Assembly: GCA_035293405.1 (NCBI GenBank)
Contig: DATDOE010000081.1
Span: 41,635-105,634 of the forward strand
Reading direction: 5' to 3'
Source: Gp6-AA40 sp035293405
Lineage (GTDB): Bacteria; Acidobacteriota; Vicinamibacteria; Vicinamibacterales; UBA2999
Length of the DNA stretch: 64,000 nt
The notes under the pieces were generated by a model that did not search any database, was not told the origin of the DNA, and was given only the letters and a program-made list of their open reading frames with translations. Shown here in pieces: positions 31,349 through 40,063 of this stretch. Position numbers and translations under genes: made by a program. Position 1 is the stretch's first letter. The number at the start of each line of letters is the position of its first letter.

Positions 31349-33150
31349 CGGCCGGCATCTTCGACCACCTGTGGCAATCGACGGTGTGTGCCGGCGTCGT
31401 GGCGCTCCTGAGCCTCGCCTTGCGGCGCAATCGCGCGCGACTTCGTTACGGTATCTGGTTCGTCGCCTCGGTCAAGTTCCTCGTGCCGTTTGCGGCGTTG
31501 GCGGCTGCCGGGAGTCTCCTGGAATGGAGGCAGGCGCCCGCGCCCATCGCGTCTGTCGTGACGTCGCCGGCGGTTCGTGCATTCCAGGCACCATTCGCGG
31601 AGCTATCACTCGACAGCGCAGTGGTGGCCGCAACGCCAGGACGCGATCGGATCGCATCGACGCTCTTCGCCATGTGGATGTGTGGATTCGCGGTGATCGT
31701 CGTCGGTCGCGTGAAGCAGTGGCGCCGGATCCGGGCAACCGTCCGCGCCAGCGCACCCTGGGACGCCACGACGGACCTTCATTCCGCCATTCGGATTCGA
31801 ACGGCTCCCACGGTGCTGGCACCAGGCGTCGTCGGTCTTTGGAAGCCGGTCATCCTCCTGCCGAAGGGAATCGACACCTACCTGACGAGGCGGCAGCTCG
31901 CGGCAGTGCTGGCGCACGAGGTGTGTCATGCCCGACGCCGCGACAATCTCACAGCGGCCGTGCATATGCTCGTGGAGGCCCTCTTCTGGTTTCACCCGAT
32001 GGTGTGGTGGATCGGGTCGCGACTGATCGCCGAGCGCGAGCAGGCGTGCGACGAGCATGTGGTCGCCGAAACGGCAGAGCCCATCGCGTACGCAGAAGGC
32101 ATCGTGACCATTTGCCGGCGCTACGCGGAAGCACCGCTCATGAGCGTGGCCGGTGTCGGCGGCGCCGACGTCAAAGCCCGCATCGATGCGATTCTTGCCA
32201 ATCGGATCGGATTGCGGCTGACGCTGGCGAAACGGCTCGTGCTGGCGACAGCCGCAGTGCTCACGCTGGTGGTCCCGATCGTCACGGGAGCGATCGACGC
32301 GCAAGACCGCACACCTGTGGGGCCACCGATCGATCCGGAGACGCGGTTTGAGGTGGTGTCGATCAAGCCGTTCGACGCATCCGGAGGCGCAGCGCCGCGG
32401 ATCTCGATGTTGCCAAACCGCTACGATATGGCGGGCATGCCGACGCGGCTCCTGGTCTCCCAGGCGTTGATCACACCACCGAATCGCATCATCGGCCTGC
32501 CGGACTGGATCGACAAGGAGCGCTACACGATTGCGGCCAAAGTGCCAGAGGGCACGCCGGGGACCGCGATGTTCACGATGATCACCAACCTGCTGAAGGA
32601 TCGCTTCAAGCTGACCATGCACCGCGAAACGCGCGAGATGCCCGTCTACAATCTGGTGTTCGCGCGGAGTGACAAGCGTTTCGGACCGGCGTTCAAGGAG
32701 ACCTCTGCGGAGTGCCGGGCGACGATTGCTGCGCGCCTCGAGGCGGCACAGCGCGGAGAGCGCGGAGCCCTAATGGTCGCACCCGCCGAGTGCGTATCTC
32801 TGCGGTTCAATCCCGGTATCGCCAGTATCGGCGGCGCACAGATGGCCGCTATCGCCGGGCTACTGACCCAGTCCGTGGGTCGACCGGTGATCGACAAGAC
32901 CGGGCTGACCAGCTACTACGACGCGACGCTGAAGTGGACGCCGGCGCCGGGAAGCGACAATCTATTCCCGTTCGGCCTGCCGGCCGGCGCGGTGGCCGGG
33001 GGCGGGCTCGACGCGCCGCCACTCGCGGATCCCGATGCGCCGAACCTCTTCACCGCAGTGCAGGATCAGCTCGGGCTGAAGCTGGAGAGCGCCCGCGGTC
33101 GGGTCGAGTTCGTCGTCATCGACCGCCTCGAGAAGCCGACGCTGGACTGA
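31345..33150 (+). CDS. BlaR1-type M56 peptidase fused to a DUF3738 domain
   Basis: 601 residues. Residues 1-300 are the membrane M56 peptidase: several helices, the zinc motif HEVCH at about 192 and the third ligand in EREQACDEHVV. After the last helix (about 295) comes a complete DUF3738 domain (TRFEVVSIKPFD, GLPDWIDKERYTIAAKVP, LKDRFKLTMHRETREMPVYNLVFARSD, VIDKTGLTSYYDATLKW, LESARGRVEFVVID). In classical BlaR1 that position holds the penicillin-binding sensor, so DUF3738 is probably the periplasmic sensor here. NCBI-type annotations of this fusion exist in Acidobacteria; the ligand is unknown. Confidence 0.88.
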   Translation: MTAGIFDHLWQSTVCAGVVALLSLALRRNRARLRYGIWFVASVKFLVPFAALAAAGSLLEWRQAPAPIASVVTSPAVRAFQAPFAELSLDSAVVAATPGRDRIASTLFAMWMCGFAVIVVGRVKQWRRIRATVRASAPWDATTDLHSAIRIRTAPTVLAPGVVGLWKPVILLPKGIDTYLTRRQLAAVLAHEVCHARRRDNLTAAVHMLVEALFWFHPMVWWIGSRLIAEREQACDEHVVAETAEPIAYAEGIVTICRRYAEAPLMSVAGVGGADVKARIDAILANRIGLRLTLAKRLVLATAAVLTLVVPIVTGAIDAQDRTPVGPPIDPETRFEVVSIKPFDASGGAAPRISMLPNRYDMAGMPTRLLVSQALITPPNRIIGLPDWIDKERYTIAAKVPEGTPGTAMFTMITNLLKDRFKLTMHRETREMPVYNLVFARSDKRFGPAFKETSAECRATIAARLEAAQRGERGALMVAPAECVSLRFNPGIASIGGAQMAAIAGLLTQSVGRPVIDKTGLTSYYDATLKWTPAPGSDNLFPFGLPAGAVAGGGLDAPPLADPDAPNLFTAVQDQLGLKLESARGRVEFVVIDRLEKPTLD

Positions 33151-33159
33151 GGAGGAGCG

Positions 33160-33353
33160 ATGAGAACGCTGCGGAAGCTTTCGTTGGGCGCGATCGGAGC
33201 GCTGGTGGCCATCCGTTGCTCGCGCACCACGAGTGGCCGGTCGATCGAACCAAGCAGGTCACGGTAAAGGGAACCGTGACCGCGGTCGGCTGCCTGTACT
33301 TCCGGCCGCGGACCCAACGTCCGCTGGCACAGAACCGAACGCCGCCGCCGTAA
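33160..33353 (+). pseudogene. Frameshifted and truncated DUF6152 gene
   Basis: A GGAGG (33151-33155) precedes the ATG. The first frame gives a signal peptide (RTLRKLSLGAIGALVA) but stops at 33267. In another frame the expected mature sequence is seen, LLAHHEWPVDRTKQVTVKGTVTAV, and then unrelated residues to a stop at 33353. The typical NPH motif that should follow VTAV is missing. It is a relic of a DUF6152 gene that lay next to the intact one at 33418. Confidence 0.65.
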
Positions 33354-33417
33354 TAAACCGGTAACGTGGTCTCAATACCGTATGAGCACGCAGCGAGGAG
33401 CGTTGGAGGCCACCGGC

Positions 33418-33873
33418 ATGAGACGAAACCTGGTGATTCTGGCAGTGACTATCTATATAGCCACGGTGGCGTCCTCCGCGTATGCGCATCACAGCCATCC
33501 GTACTTCTACGATCAGTGCAAGAGCATCACGATCGAGGGGCGGGTGGAAAGGGTCGAATTCAAGAACCCACACACCTGGATCTTTGTCAAACTGGACGAC
33601 GGAACGGCGTATACCGTCGATTGGGCCCCGCAGACCAGACTGACGAATGACCACATCATCGGCCCCGCGAAAGAAGCGCTGGTGTTTGGAGCTCGCGTCG
33701 TGGTCACGGGCAATCCAATAAGGAACGCGGCCCAGATACGCGAGCATTTCCCGGACTTCAAAAGCGACGTGAACCCCAACACCGTCGACCCCAAATCCAT
33801 ACGCCGTGTGGGCGACAGTTTCAGCTGGGCGCTGTCCCCGAGCCCGAACCCTCCGAACTGCGACCGTCAGTAG
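33418..33873 (+). CDS. DUF6152 family exported protein
   Basis: 151 residues from the ATG at 33418 (TTGGAGG upstream). Signal peptide ends in SSAYA, then HHSHPYFYDQCKSITIEGRVERVEFKNPHTWIFVKLDDG, the DUF6152 signature. The middle region has a longer insert than the paralogue at 16416. Role is unknown. It lies downstream of the BlaR1-like gene and the broken paralogue. Confidence 0.85.
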   Translation: MRRNLVILAVTIYIATVASSAYAHHSHPYFYDQCKSITIEGRVERVEFKNPHTWIFVKLDDGTAYTVDWAPQTRLTNDHIIGPAKEALVFGARVVVTGNPIRNAAQIREHFPDFKSDVNPNTVDPKSIRRVGDSFSWALSPSPNPPNCDRQ

Positions 33874-33883
33874 CGGCAAGTCA

Positions 33884-34318
33884 TCATTGGGTCGGCAACA
33901 CGCCGCGTATTCTCAGCACCTGCCAGAAGTCCTCGTGCTCCTGTTGAAAGACAATCTTGAGCACACCATCCTTGATATACAGGATGAACGTGGAATCGAC
34001 CGTGACATCCATCGGCGGTGCTGTCGCCCTCTCAAAGCGCCAGACGAACTGCGCGCGCACCATCGCGTAGTGTTCGTCCACCCGCGTTTCGTCTAAGGAC
34101 GCCAGCGTAGTAGATGTGTGTCCCACCGTCTTCAACAATCCCAGCGCCTTTGGGAAACCCTCGAGAAGTGCTTGCTTCTCCGCCACCTGTGCGCCATCCG
34201 GCCCGGCAAGCATGCACAGGTCGGCATATTGAGAAGTAAGGCGATCAATATCCATGGCGCTGCGACTGTGCGCGTACTGATCGAAAAGGTCTTGAACAGA
34301 GGGACCGGCTACGTCCAT
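33884..34318 (-). CDS. SnoaL/DUF4440-like NTF2-fold protein
   Basis: 144 residues, no signal peptide. The NTF2-like pattern is VQDLFDQYAHSRSAMDIDRLTSQYADLCMLAGPDG, then KALGLLKTVGHTSTTLASLDETRVDEHYAMVRAQFVWRFE and TFILYIKDGVLKIVFQQEHEDF. Such proteins are usually small ligand-binding or stress-related domains. No specific function is evident. It converges with the DUF6152 gene. Confidence 0.7.
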   Translation of the reverse strand: MDVAGPSVQDLFDQYAHSRSAMDIDRLTSQYADLCMLAGPDGAQVAEKQALLEGFPKALGLLKTVGHTSTTLASLDETRVDEHYAMVRAQFVWRFERATAPPMDVTVDSTFILYIKDGVLKIVFQQEHEDFWQVLRIRGVLPTQ

Positions 34319-34434
34319 GGCATTTCCTGCTTACGGGGAAGACAGTCGAGCGAGTGCCAAATGGGTCGCCGATCTCAGCTCTGAGAGTCTACGGCAACGC
34401 CCAGCTCAGAGGGTCCGGATGATTGGACGCACAG

Positions 34435-35544
34435 TTACGGCCGATGACCGGCGAGGGGGAGCACGCGCCTCAACAACTCGTCCGTGAACCGTTCCTGATC
34501 CTCGAAGAAGGGGAAATGGCCGGCCTCCTCAAACCAGACGAGCTCGCGCCGGGGAGCCGTGATCGTGTCGGCATACTTCGCAATGAGAGCGGGACGGGTA
34601 TACGGATCGAGTCGTCCCTGGAAAAAGAAGATGGGGACCCGGAAGTCTGTTCCAAGCGTGGCGACGTCTATCTTCTGCATTTGCGGGATCATCACGTCGA
34701 GCGAAAAGAGCTGGGCACGCGTGAACCCATACACGTCGGCGAGCGAGTACTCGGGGGCGGTCAGCAGAGTGGACAGGATTCTTCTCATGTTCAAGAACGA
34801 TCGATCGGCCGGCGGCCCGAGTAATTCCGCTTGCCAAGTCTGAGCAATCGACCCTTTCCGTAGATCCACGCCTGGAGGAGGGTAGGGCTGAATGCCCTCC
34901 AGGTCCCTGATCGCCTCGACCCGGTGCCGCGTGCGCGCCATCTCCAGCGCATCCTCGTACGCGGTCTTCTCATTCAGCGTCGCATTGACAAGCTGCGCGA
35001 CTCCCACATACGCGTCGATGATGCCCGGATGTTCGTGCGCGAGCCAGAGACCCAGTACGCTTCCCCAGGAATGCCCCAACACCACGATCTTGTCCCGCTT
35101 GAATCTCTGCCGAAGGTAGTTCACCACCTCCAGTGCGTCTTGTTCCATTCGGGGAACACTCATCGTTCGTCGCTGCAGCTCTCTGTCATTCCTCGCGTAT
35201 GTCTTCCCCGCCCCACGCTGATCCCACTGCACCACGGTGAAGTGTCTTTCCCACGGACCCTGGAACGTGCCAGCCATGGGAATGAATGCGATGCCGGGGC
35301 CGCCATGGATGAACAGCAGAATCGGGTTGTTCACGTGCTGGCCTCGCACGTGAATCCATTGATCGATGCCCCCGATTCGCACCGACTCCAGGCTGTCGAT
35401 ACCATCGGATGAACGAATCTCGCGTCCTTCTGCGATCCGGTGCTGCCGATACGCTCGGTACGACAGGCTAAGAGGGACGAGGATGAGGATCAGGCCGATG
35501 GCGGCCGCTCCGACGTACTTGAGTATCCTGATCAACCGGCGCAT
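34435..35544 (-). CDS. Alpha/beta hydrolase, proline iminopeptidase-like, membrane-anchored
   Basis: 369 residues from the ATG at 35544 (GGAAG upstream); a start at 35592 is open but would overlap the divergent gene. N-terminal membrane anchor (YVGAAAIGLILILVPLSLSY). Catalytic features: oxyanion loop FIHGGPG near 80, nucleophile GHSWGS with Ser159, acid in FFFQGRLDPYT and base in EEAGHFPFF. VVQWDQRGAGKTY fits the S33 family (proline iminopeptidase and relatives). The substrate is unknown. Confidence 0.85.
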   Translation of the reverse strand: MRRLIRILKYVGAAAIGLILILVPLSLSYRAYRQHRIAEGREIRSSDGIDSLESVRIGGIDQWIHVRGQHVNNPILLFIHGGPGIAFIPMAGTFQGPWERHFTVVQWDQRGAGKTYARNDRELQRRTMSVPRMEQDALEVVNYLRQRFKRDKIVVLGHSWGSVLGLWLAHEHPGIIDAYVGVAQLVNATLNEKTAYEDALEMARTRHRVEAIRDLEGIQPYPPPGVDLRKGSIAQTWQAELLGPPADRSFLNMRRILSTLLTAPEYSLADVYGFTRAQLFSLDVMIPQMQKIDVATLGTDFRVPIFFFQGRLDPYTRPALIAKYADTITAPRRELVWFEEAGHFPFFEDQERFTDELLRRVLPLAGHRP

Positions 35545-35590
35545 CACACTTCCGTCTGACGGGATTTTCTCTTGCGACGTTGCCGACACC

Positions 35591-35917
35591 ATGCCTGAAG
35601 CTCTTTACGACCACATCGGCGGGACGTACACATCGACGCGGCGCCCCGACCCCAGGATTGCCACGGCGATCGTGCACGCGCTCGGCCGCGCTGCGACGGT
35701 GGTCAATGTCGGAGCGGGCGCTGGAGCCTACGAGCCCACCGACCGATCGATTGTGGCGGTCGAGCCCTCGTCCAGCATGATTCGGCAACGGGCGGCTGGG
35801 ACGGCCCCGGTCGTCCAGGCATCGGCCGAAGCGCTGCCCTTCCGGGATCGTTCGTTTGACGCCGCGCTCGCGCTGCTCACCCAGAGATTGGTCAGGCTGC
35901 CCCACGCCTTGGGCTGA
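35591..35917 (+). pseudogene. N-terminal fragment of a class I SAM methyltransferase
   Basis: 108 codons. The SAM-binding half is complete: EALYDHIGGTYTSTRRPDPRIA, VVNVGAGAGAYEP, VAVEPSSSMIRQR, and ASAEALPFRDRSFDAALALLT. The chain then ends with QRLVRLPHALG, where the family goes on with HHW and the remaining strands. About half the usual length is missing. The adjacent MazEF module may mark the insertion that removed it. Function is doubtful. Confidence 0.65.
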
Positions 35918-36001
35918 CCTGCGGTGGCGCTCACCGTCGTGTCGAGCCAGTCCTATCGCCACGCGGCCGCCGTCGGGTCCAGCCCCTGTTAGCCTGCGTA
36001 G

Positions 36002-36346
36002 CTATTCCTCGAACATCTCCTGGAGTGTCTCCAACACCGCCGTAGTCGTCCCCGACGACAGCTTGCCCAAGCGCTTGACGAGACGTTCACCGTCTACCGT
36101 CCGCAACTGATCTAAGGCGACGAAACCCGAGCGACTCTGAAACCGGCACGGAATACGCCAGGGATAGGAGTGACCGCCAGTGGTCATGGGCGCCACAATG
36201 ACCGTTCGAAGATGCGCATTCAGCTCGTCCGGCGAGACGACAAGGCAGGGCCGCGTCTTACGGACTTCACTTCCCACGGTTGGGTCCAACCGGACCAGGT
36301 GCACTTCGCCACGCCCGATCGCGTCGCGCTTCACCGCCACTGCCAT
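36002..36346 (-). CDS. mazF: MazF/PemK-family toxin
   Basis: 114 residues. The fold signature is GEVHLVRLDPTVGSEVRKTRPCLVVSPDELN, then TVIVAPMTTGGHSYPWRIPCRF and GFVALDQLRTVDGERLVKRLG. MazF toxins are sequence-specific endoribonucleases that stop translation. The gene overlaps the antitoxin gene by 16 bases. All usual elements are present, so it looks active. Confidence 0.93.
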   Translation of the reverse strand: MAVAVKRDAIGRGEVHLVRLDPTVGSEVRKTRPCLVVSPDELNAHLRTVIVAPMTTGGHSYPWRIPCRFQSRSGFVALDQLRTVDGERLVKRLGKLSSGTTTAVLETLQEMFEE

Positions 36347-36588
36347 TCCTTGTCGTCGAATTGGCTCGATGTCGGTGCATCGAGAAGTTGGTCGTCACCA
36401 CGGGAGTGCATGGATTTCGCCGCGTCGGCCCACCCGGCCCGCGCTGCCCGCGCCGCTCGAATGATCAAGCGCCCGTGTTCCGCCTGGAGTTCGACTTCGT
36501 CCGGCAGTTGGGCGTGCTCGAGCAGCATCTTGGGCACGCGAATGCCTTTGGAGTTTCCAATTTGCACTATCCGGGTTCGTGTGACCAT
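36331..36588 (-). CDS. mazE: MazE/AbrB-family antitoxin
   Basis: 85 residues. The N-terminal swapped-hairpin DNA-binding domain (RIVQIGNSKGIRVPKMLLEHAQL, VELQAEHGRLIIRAA) is AbrB-like; the C-terminal tail would bind the toxin. The operator is the perfect palindrome overlapping the upstream side of the start codon (36590-36606). It neutralises MazF and represses the operon. Confidence 0.92.
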   Translation of the reverse strand: MVTRTRIVQIGNSKGIRVPKMLLEHAQLPDEVELQAEHGRLIIRAARAARAGWADAAKSMHSRGDDQLLDAPTSSQFDDKEWQWR

Positions 36589-36589
36589 G

Positions 36590-36606
36590 TGATTACAGTG
36601 TAATCA
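36590..36606. promoter_or_regulatory. mazEF operator palindrome
   Basis: tgattaca-g-tgtaatca: perfect 8-base arms one base apart, ending two bases from the mazE start codon. The position fits autorepression by MazE or the MazEF complex. Confidence 0.7.
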
Positions 36607-36823
36607 CACCTGGCAGTTACGGCAAGAAGTGCGATTCAGCAGGCTAGGAGCCTGTGCGAAGTGCGGCATCGGTCTTGCCGCTTCATCGTGCAGAGGCTCC
36701 CGGCGCCAGCGCTCCCAGTCTAAATCGGGCGTGAATCGATTGAAGCGTGGGCGGGGACGGTCGGAAGGCCGTCACTCGAACGCCACTCGTATGACCGGCA
36801 AGCCGTCACCACGGGAAGAGACG

Positions 36824-38830
36824 ATGAAGATCTGCGCACGACGGACGGCACTCGCACTGGCCGCATGCCTCGGCACCGCTGCGTCGCTGGCTCACGCGCA
36901 AACCAGGGCTCCTGCCGATTGGGCGGCGATGTCCATCGAAGAGCTGATGGAGATCAAGGTCACCTCGGCGTCGAGGAAGGAACAGCGCGTCACCGACACG
37001 CCGGCAGCCGTGTACGTCATCACGCAGGAAGACATTCGCCGATCGGGCATGACGTCGATCCCCGAGCTGCTGCGACTGGCACCGGGCGTCCAGGTCGCCC
37101 GCATCAATTCCAACAGCTGGGCGATCTCGGTTCGCGGCTTCAACGATCTGCTGTCCGACAAGGTGCTGGTTCTCATCGACGGCCGCACGGTCTACAACCC
37201 GTTGTTCGCCGGCGTCTTCTGGGAGGCCGAAGAGCTGCTGCTGGACGATGTCGAGCGCATCGAGGTCGTGCGGGGCCCCGGCGGCGCGCTCTGGGGCGCC
37301 AATGCCGCGAACGGCGTGATCAATATCATCACGAGGAAGGCGGCCGATACGCAGGGACTCGCCGCCAGCGTCGGTGGCGGCACCGCGCGGCAGGCCGACA
37401 TGGCGGTCAGGTACGGCGGCACCGTGAACAACACCGCCTTCCGCGTGTTCTCGCAGTTCTCTGCTCCCGGCGAGTCGCGGATCAACGGCGCATCGGCGCA
37501 CGACTCGTGGCAGAACACGACCAGTGGATTTCGGATCGACCGGACCGTCGATCGGAATGAGCTGACCGTCGATGGCGCCGCGACGTGGGGAGACCGCCAT
37601 GGGCTGTGGCTCGACCTCGCCCAGTTTCCGGCGCAGGTCCCACTGTCCACCACCGCGCATTCGACCAACGCACATCTCCTGGGCCGGTGGACGCACAAGT
37701 TCGCCGCCGGCACCTCACTGCAGGTGCAGACCTTCGCCGACTATCTGGACCGGGACGAGGCGATCGGCATCTACGACCGGCGAACGATCGACGTCGACGT
37801 CTCCTATCACTCACGCATCTTCCCCGCTCACGATGTAGTTGTTGGTGGTGGCGTGCGCCGGATCGATGAGTCGTTTCACGGTAAGGCGGGCTACGACTTG
37901 AGCACGGATTCGCAAGCGGTCGATATCGTCAACGTGTTCGGACAGGACGAGATCGCGCTGACCACAGACCGGCGCGTCGCGCTCAGCCTCGGCGCCAAGT
38001 TCGAGCACAACACGCTCTCGGGCGCAAGCCTGCAGCCGAGCGCGCGCGTGATGTGGGCGATCACGCCTGAGACGCAGTACGTCTGGGCAGCGATCTCACG
38101 CGCCATCCGAACGCCATCGGTGATCGACCGGCTGTTCAGCGTGACCTACCCGTACGGCATCGGTCCCGGGGGCCTGCCGATCCTGGCCGGTGCCCGCGGC
38201 AACCCCGATTTCGAGCGCGAGCAGGTCATCGAGACCGAAGTGGGCTACCGCAAGAACATCCGGTCCACGGCCAGCTTCGACATCGCGGGATTCCACGCCA
38301 GCTATGCCGGGCTGCGCACCATCGAGCCGAGGACGCCGACGTTCGAGCTGACACCGTATCCACATCTTCTGGCGGTGGGCGAGTTTCAGAACTGGCTGGA
38401 CGCCCGAGCGACCGGGTTCGAGGTCTCGTCACGATGGCAGCCGGTTCTCGGCTGGCAGATTGATGGAAGCTACAGCGCGTTTCAGGTGACCGGCAGGCCG
38501 GCCGCCGCGAGCCAGGACCCGGCAGCGCTGTCGTTTGACGCCAATGCCCCGGCGCACCAGTGGCGCGTGCACACGAGCGTCGCGCTCGGATCGCGAACCC
38601 GGGTCGATACCTCACTGGCCTATGTCGGCACCCTGAGCCGGCTCGGCGTGCCGGAGTACATGAGCACCGACGTCGGCATCGAGCGTCAATTGGGTAAGCA
38701 GCTGGCCCTGAGTTTCAGCGGCAGCAACCTGACCGACGCCGCACATTCCGAGTTCAGTGCGAGCAGCATGCTGTCCACGTCGGTCCCGCGATCCGCACAC
38801 GTGCGGCTGCGGTGGCTCCTCAACCGATAG
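36824..38830 (+). CDS. TonB-dependent outer-membrane receptor
   Basis: 668 residues from the ATG at 36824 (GGAAGAG upstream). Signal peptide ends AHAQ. Plug domain about 45-170: SASRKEQRVTDTPAAVYVITQEDIRRSGMTSIPELLRLAPGVQVARI, SVRGFNDLLSDKVLVLIDGRTVYNP, VERIEVVRGPGGALWGANAANGVINIIT. The remaining 500 residues form the barrel with aromatic strand ends and a terminal pattern ...VRLRWLLNR. It imports a scarce ligand such as a siderophore, cobalamin or sugar oligomer, driven by TonB. The ligand cannot be deduced. The cytochrome c gene follows after 37 bases. Confidence 0.93.
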   Translation: MKICARRTALALAACLGTAASLAHAQTRAPADWAAMSIEELMEIKVTSASRKEQRVTDTPAAVYVITQEDIRRSGMTSIPELLRLAPGVQVARINSNSWAISVRGFNDLLSDKVLVLIDGRTVYNPLFAGVFWEAEELLLDDVERIEVVRGPGGALWGANAANGVINIITRKAADTQGLAASVGGGTARQADMAVRYGGTVNNTAFRVFSQFSAPGESRINGASAHDSWQNTTSGFRIDRTVDRNELTVDGAATWGDRHGLWLDLAQFPAQVPLSTTAHSTNAHLLGRWTHKFAAGTSLQVQTFADYLDRDEAIGIYDRRTIDVDVSYHSRIFPAHDVVVGGGVRRIDESFHGKAGYDLSTDSQAVDIVNVFGQDEIALTTDRRVALSLGAKFEHNTLSGASLQPSARVMWAITPETQYVWAAISRAIRTPSVIDRLFSVTYPYGIGPGGLPILAGARGNPDFEREQVIETEVGYRKNIRSTASFDIAGFHASYAGLRTIEPRTPTFELTPYPHLLAVGEFQNWLDARATGFEVSSRWQPVLGWQIDGSYSAFQVTGRPAAASQDPAALSFDANAPAHQWRVHTSVALGSRTRVDTSLAYVGTLSRLGVPEYMSTDVGIERQLGKQLALSFSGSNLTDAAHSEFSASSMLSTSVPRSAHVRLRWLLNR

Positions 38831-38867
38831 ATCTGGCCTGTGGTACGCTCGCCACAGGGCGGAACAC

Positions 38868-39290
38868 ATGACGCGTTTCTGGATTGCGTGTGCGGTGATG
38901 GGGACGGCGCTGGGCGTTGCCGCGCAGGGATCGAAGACGGTGTGGGACAAGGTCTACACCGCTGAGCAGGCGGCTCGCGGCGAGAAGCTGTACGCCGACA
39001 ATTGCGCGATGTGCCACGGCGACGGGCTGACCGGCATCGAAATGGCGCCCGCGCTGGCCGGCGACACGTTCAACCAGAATTGGGAGGGCGTGGCCCTCTC
39101 GGATCTGCTCGAGCGGATGCGCAGCTCGATGCCGCAGGACAAGCCCGGGACCCTCTCGCGGGCGCAGAACGCCGACATCCTCGCCCACATGTTGCGCGTC
39201 GGCGGATTTCCGGCCGGCGATGTTCCACTCGAGGGTCAGCCCGGCGCGCTCGCGCAGATCAAGTTCGTGACCTATAAGGCGCAGCCCTAG
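38868..39290 (+). CDS. Single-haem cytochrome c
   Basis: 140 residues with a signal peptide (FWIACAVMGTALGVAAQ). Haem site CAMCH at residues 46-50, after GEKLYADN; the axial methionine is probably in RMRSSMP or a nearby MAPAL. This is the short class I periplasmic type. It could accept electrons from PQQ dehydrogenases such as the one at 24262, but no direct link is encoded. Probably co-transcribed with the TonB receptor. Confidence 0.88.
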   Translation: MTRFWIACAVMGTALGVAAQGSKTVWDKVYTAEQAARGEKLYADNCAMCHGDGLTGIEMAPALAGDTFNQNWEGVALSDLLERMRSSMPQDKPGTLSRAQNADILAHMLRVGGFPAGDVPLEGQPGALAQIKFVTYKAQP

Positions 39291-39475
39291 CTGCCGGGAC
39301 ACCAGGCTGCCCGACGGCGACTCCCCTCCCTCAACGTGCGTGATGTTTCGCGCTCGCGTGGGGAATAGTCCGCACCCCCGTTCTCTCCCCGTGCCGTGAA
39401 CGAGAAACTCCGACGCGATAGCTCACGTGCGGCCTGGCATGGTTAGTGCGCCTCCAGTCCTCGGAGGTTCCCGCC

Positions 39476-40063
39476 ATGACCACCGCGGCTCACCGCACAC
39501 TCCCTATCCTGGTGCTCATGCTGGCTGTTTTCTTCCCCACCAGCGTGCGCGGACAACAGGTGCTCTGCCTGGACGAGGCTGACGACATCGCGGCGCTGCA
39601 GATCTTCGAGCACGCCCTGAACACGTACGTCGAGCTCCATCGTCGCGTCGAGCTCCCGTTGTCGGCCCGATATCTCTCGTCGGATCCCGAGGCGGCTGCC
39701 GAAGCCGCAGCCAGGCTTGCAGCTGCCATCAGGGAGGCGCGGCCCGACGCCGAACGGGGCGAAATCTTCCGTCCGGAAGTGGCCGACCTGTTTCGCTTTC
39801 GTCTGGCCAACACCGCCGCCGCTCATGACTACGCGCAAAGCGAGCCCGCTGCCGATGACGAAGGGGCGCCGGCCGTGCGGCTGCGAGTGAACCACGCGGT
39901 GCCCTGGATCGTGAGCCGTCCCGCCTGGCCGGCGCTCGTCAGGGCCTTGCCGACGCTGCCGCTCGAGGTCGAGTACCGGATCGTGAATCGCGATCTGGTG
40001 CTGGTCGACGTTGCGGCCAACATTGTCGTGGACGTGCTGGATGAGGCGCTCCCGGCGCGATGA
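39476..40063 (+). CDS. Exported protein of unknown function
   Basis: 195 residues from the ATG at 39476 (TCGGAGG upstream). Signal peptide (TLPILVLMLAVFFPTSVRGQQ). The mature part is acidic and alpha/beta: ADDIAALQIFEHALNTYVELHRRVELPL, EAAAEAAARLAAAIREARPDAERGEIF, then VEYRIVNRDLVLVDVAANIVVDVLDEALP. This pattern (a helical start and a terminal pair of strands) recurs in uncharacterised acidobacterial proteins, but I cannot name a family. Overlaps the thioredoxin gene by ATGA. Confidence 0.75.
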   Translation: MTTAAHRTLPILVLMLAVFFPTSVRGQQVLCLDEADDIAALQIFEHALNTYVELHRRVELPLSARYLSSDPEAAAEAAARLAAAIREARPDAERGEIFRPEVADLFRFRLANTAAAHDYAQSEPAADDEGAPAVRLRVNHAVPWIVSRPAWPALVRALPTLPLEVEYRIVNRDLVLVDVAANIVVDVLDEALPAR

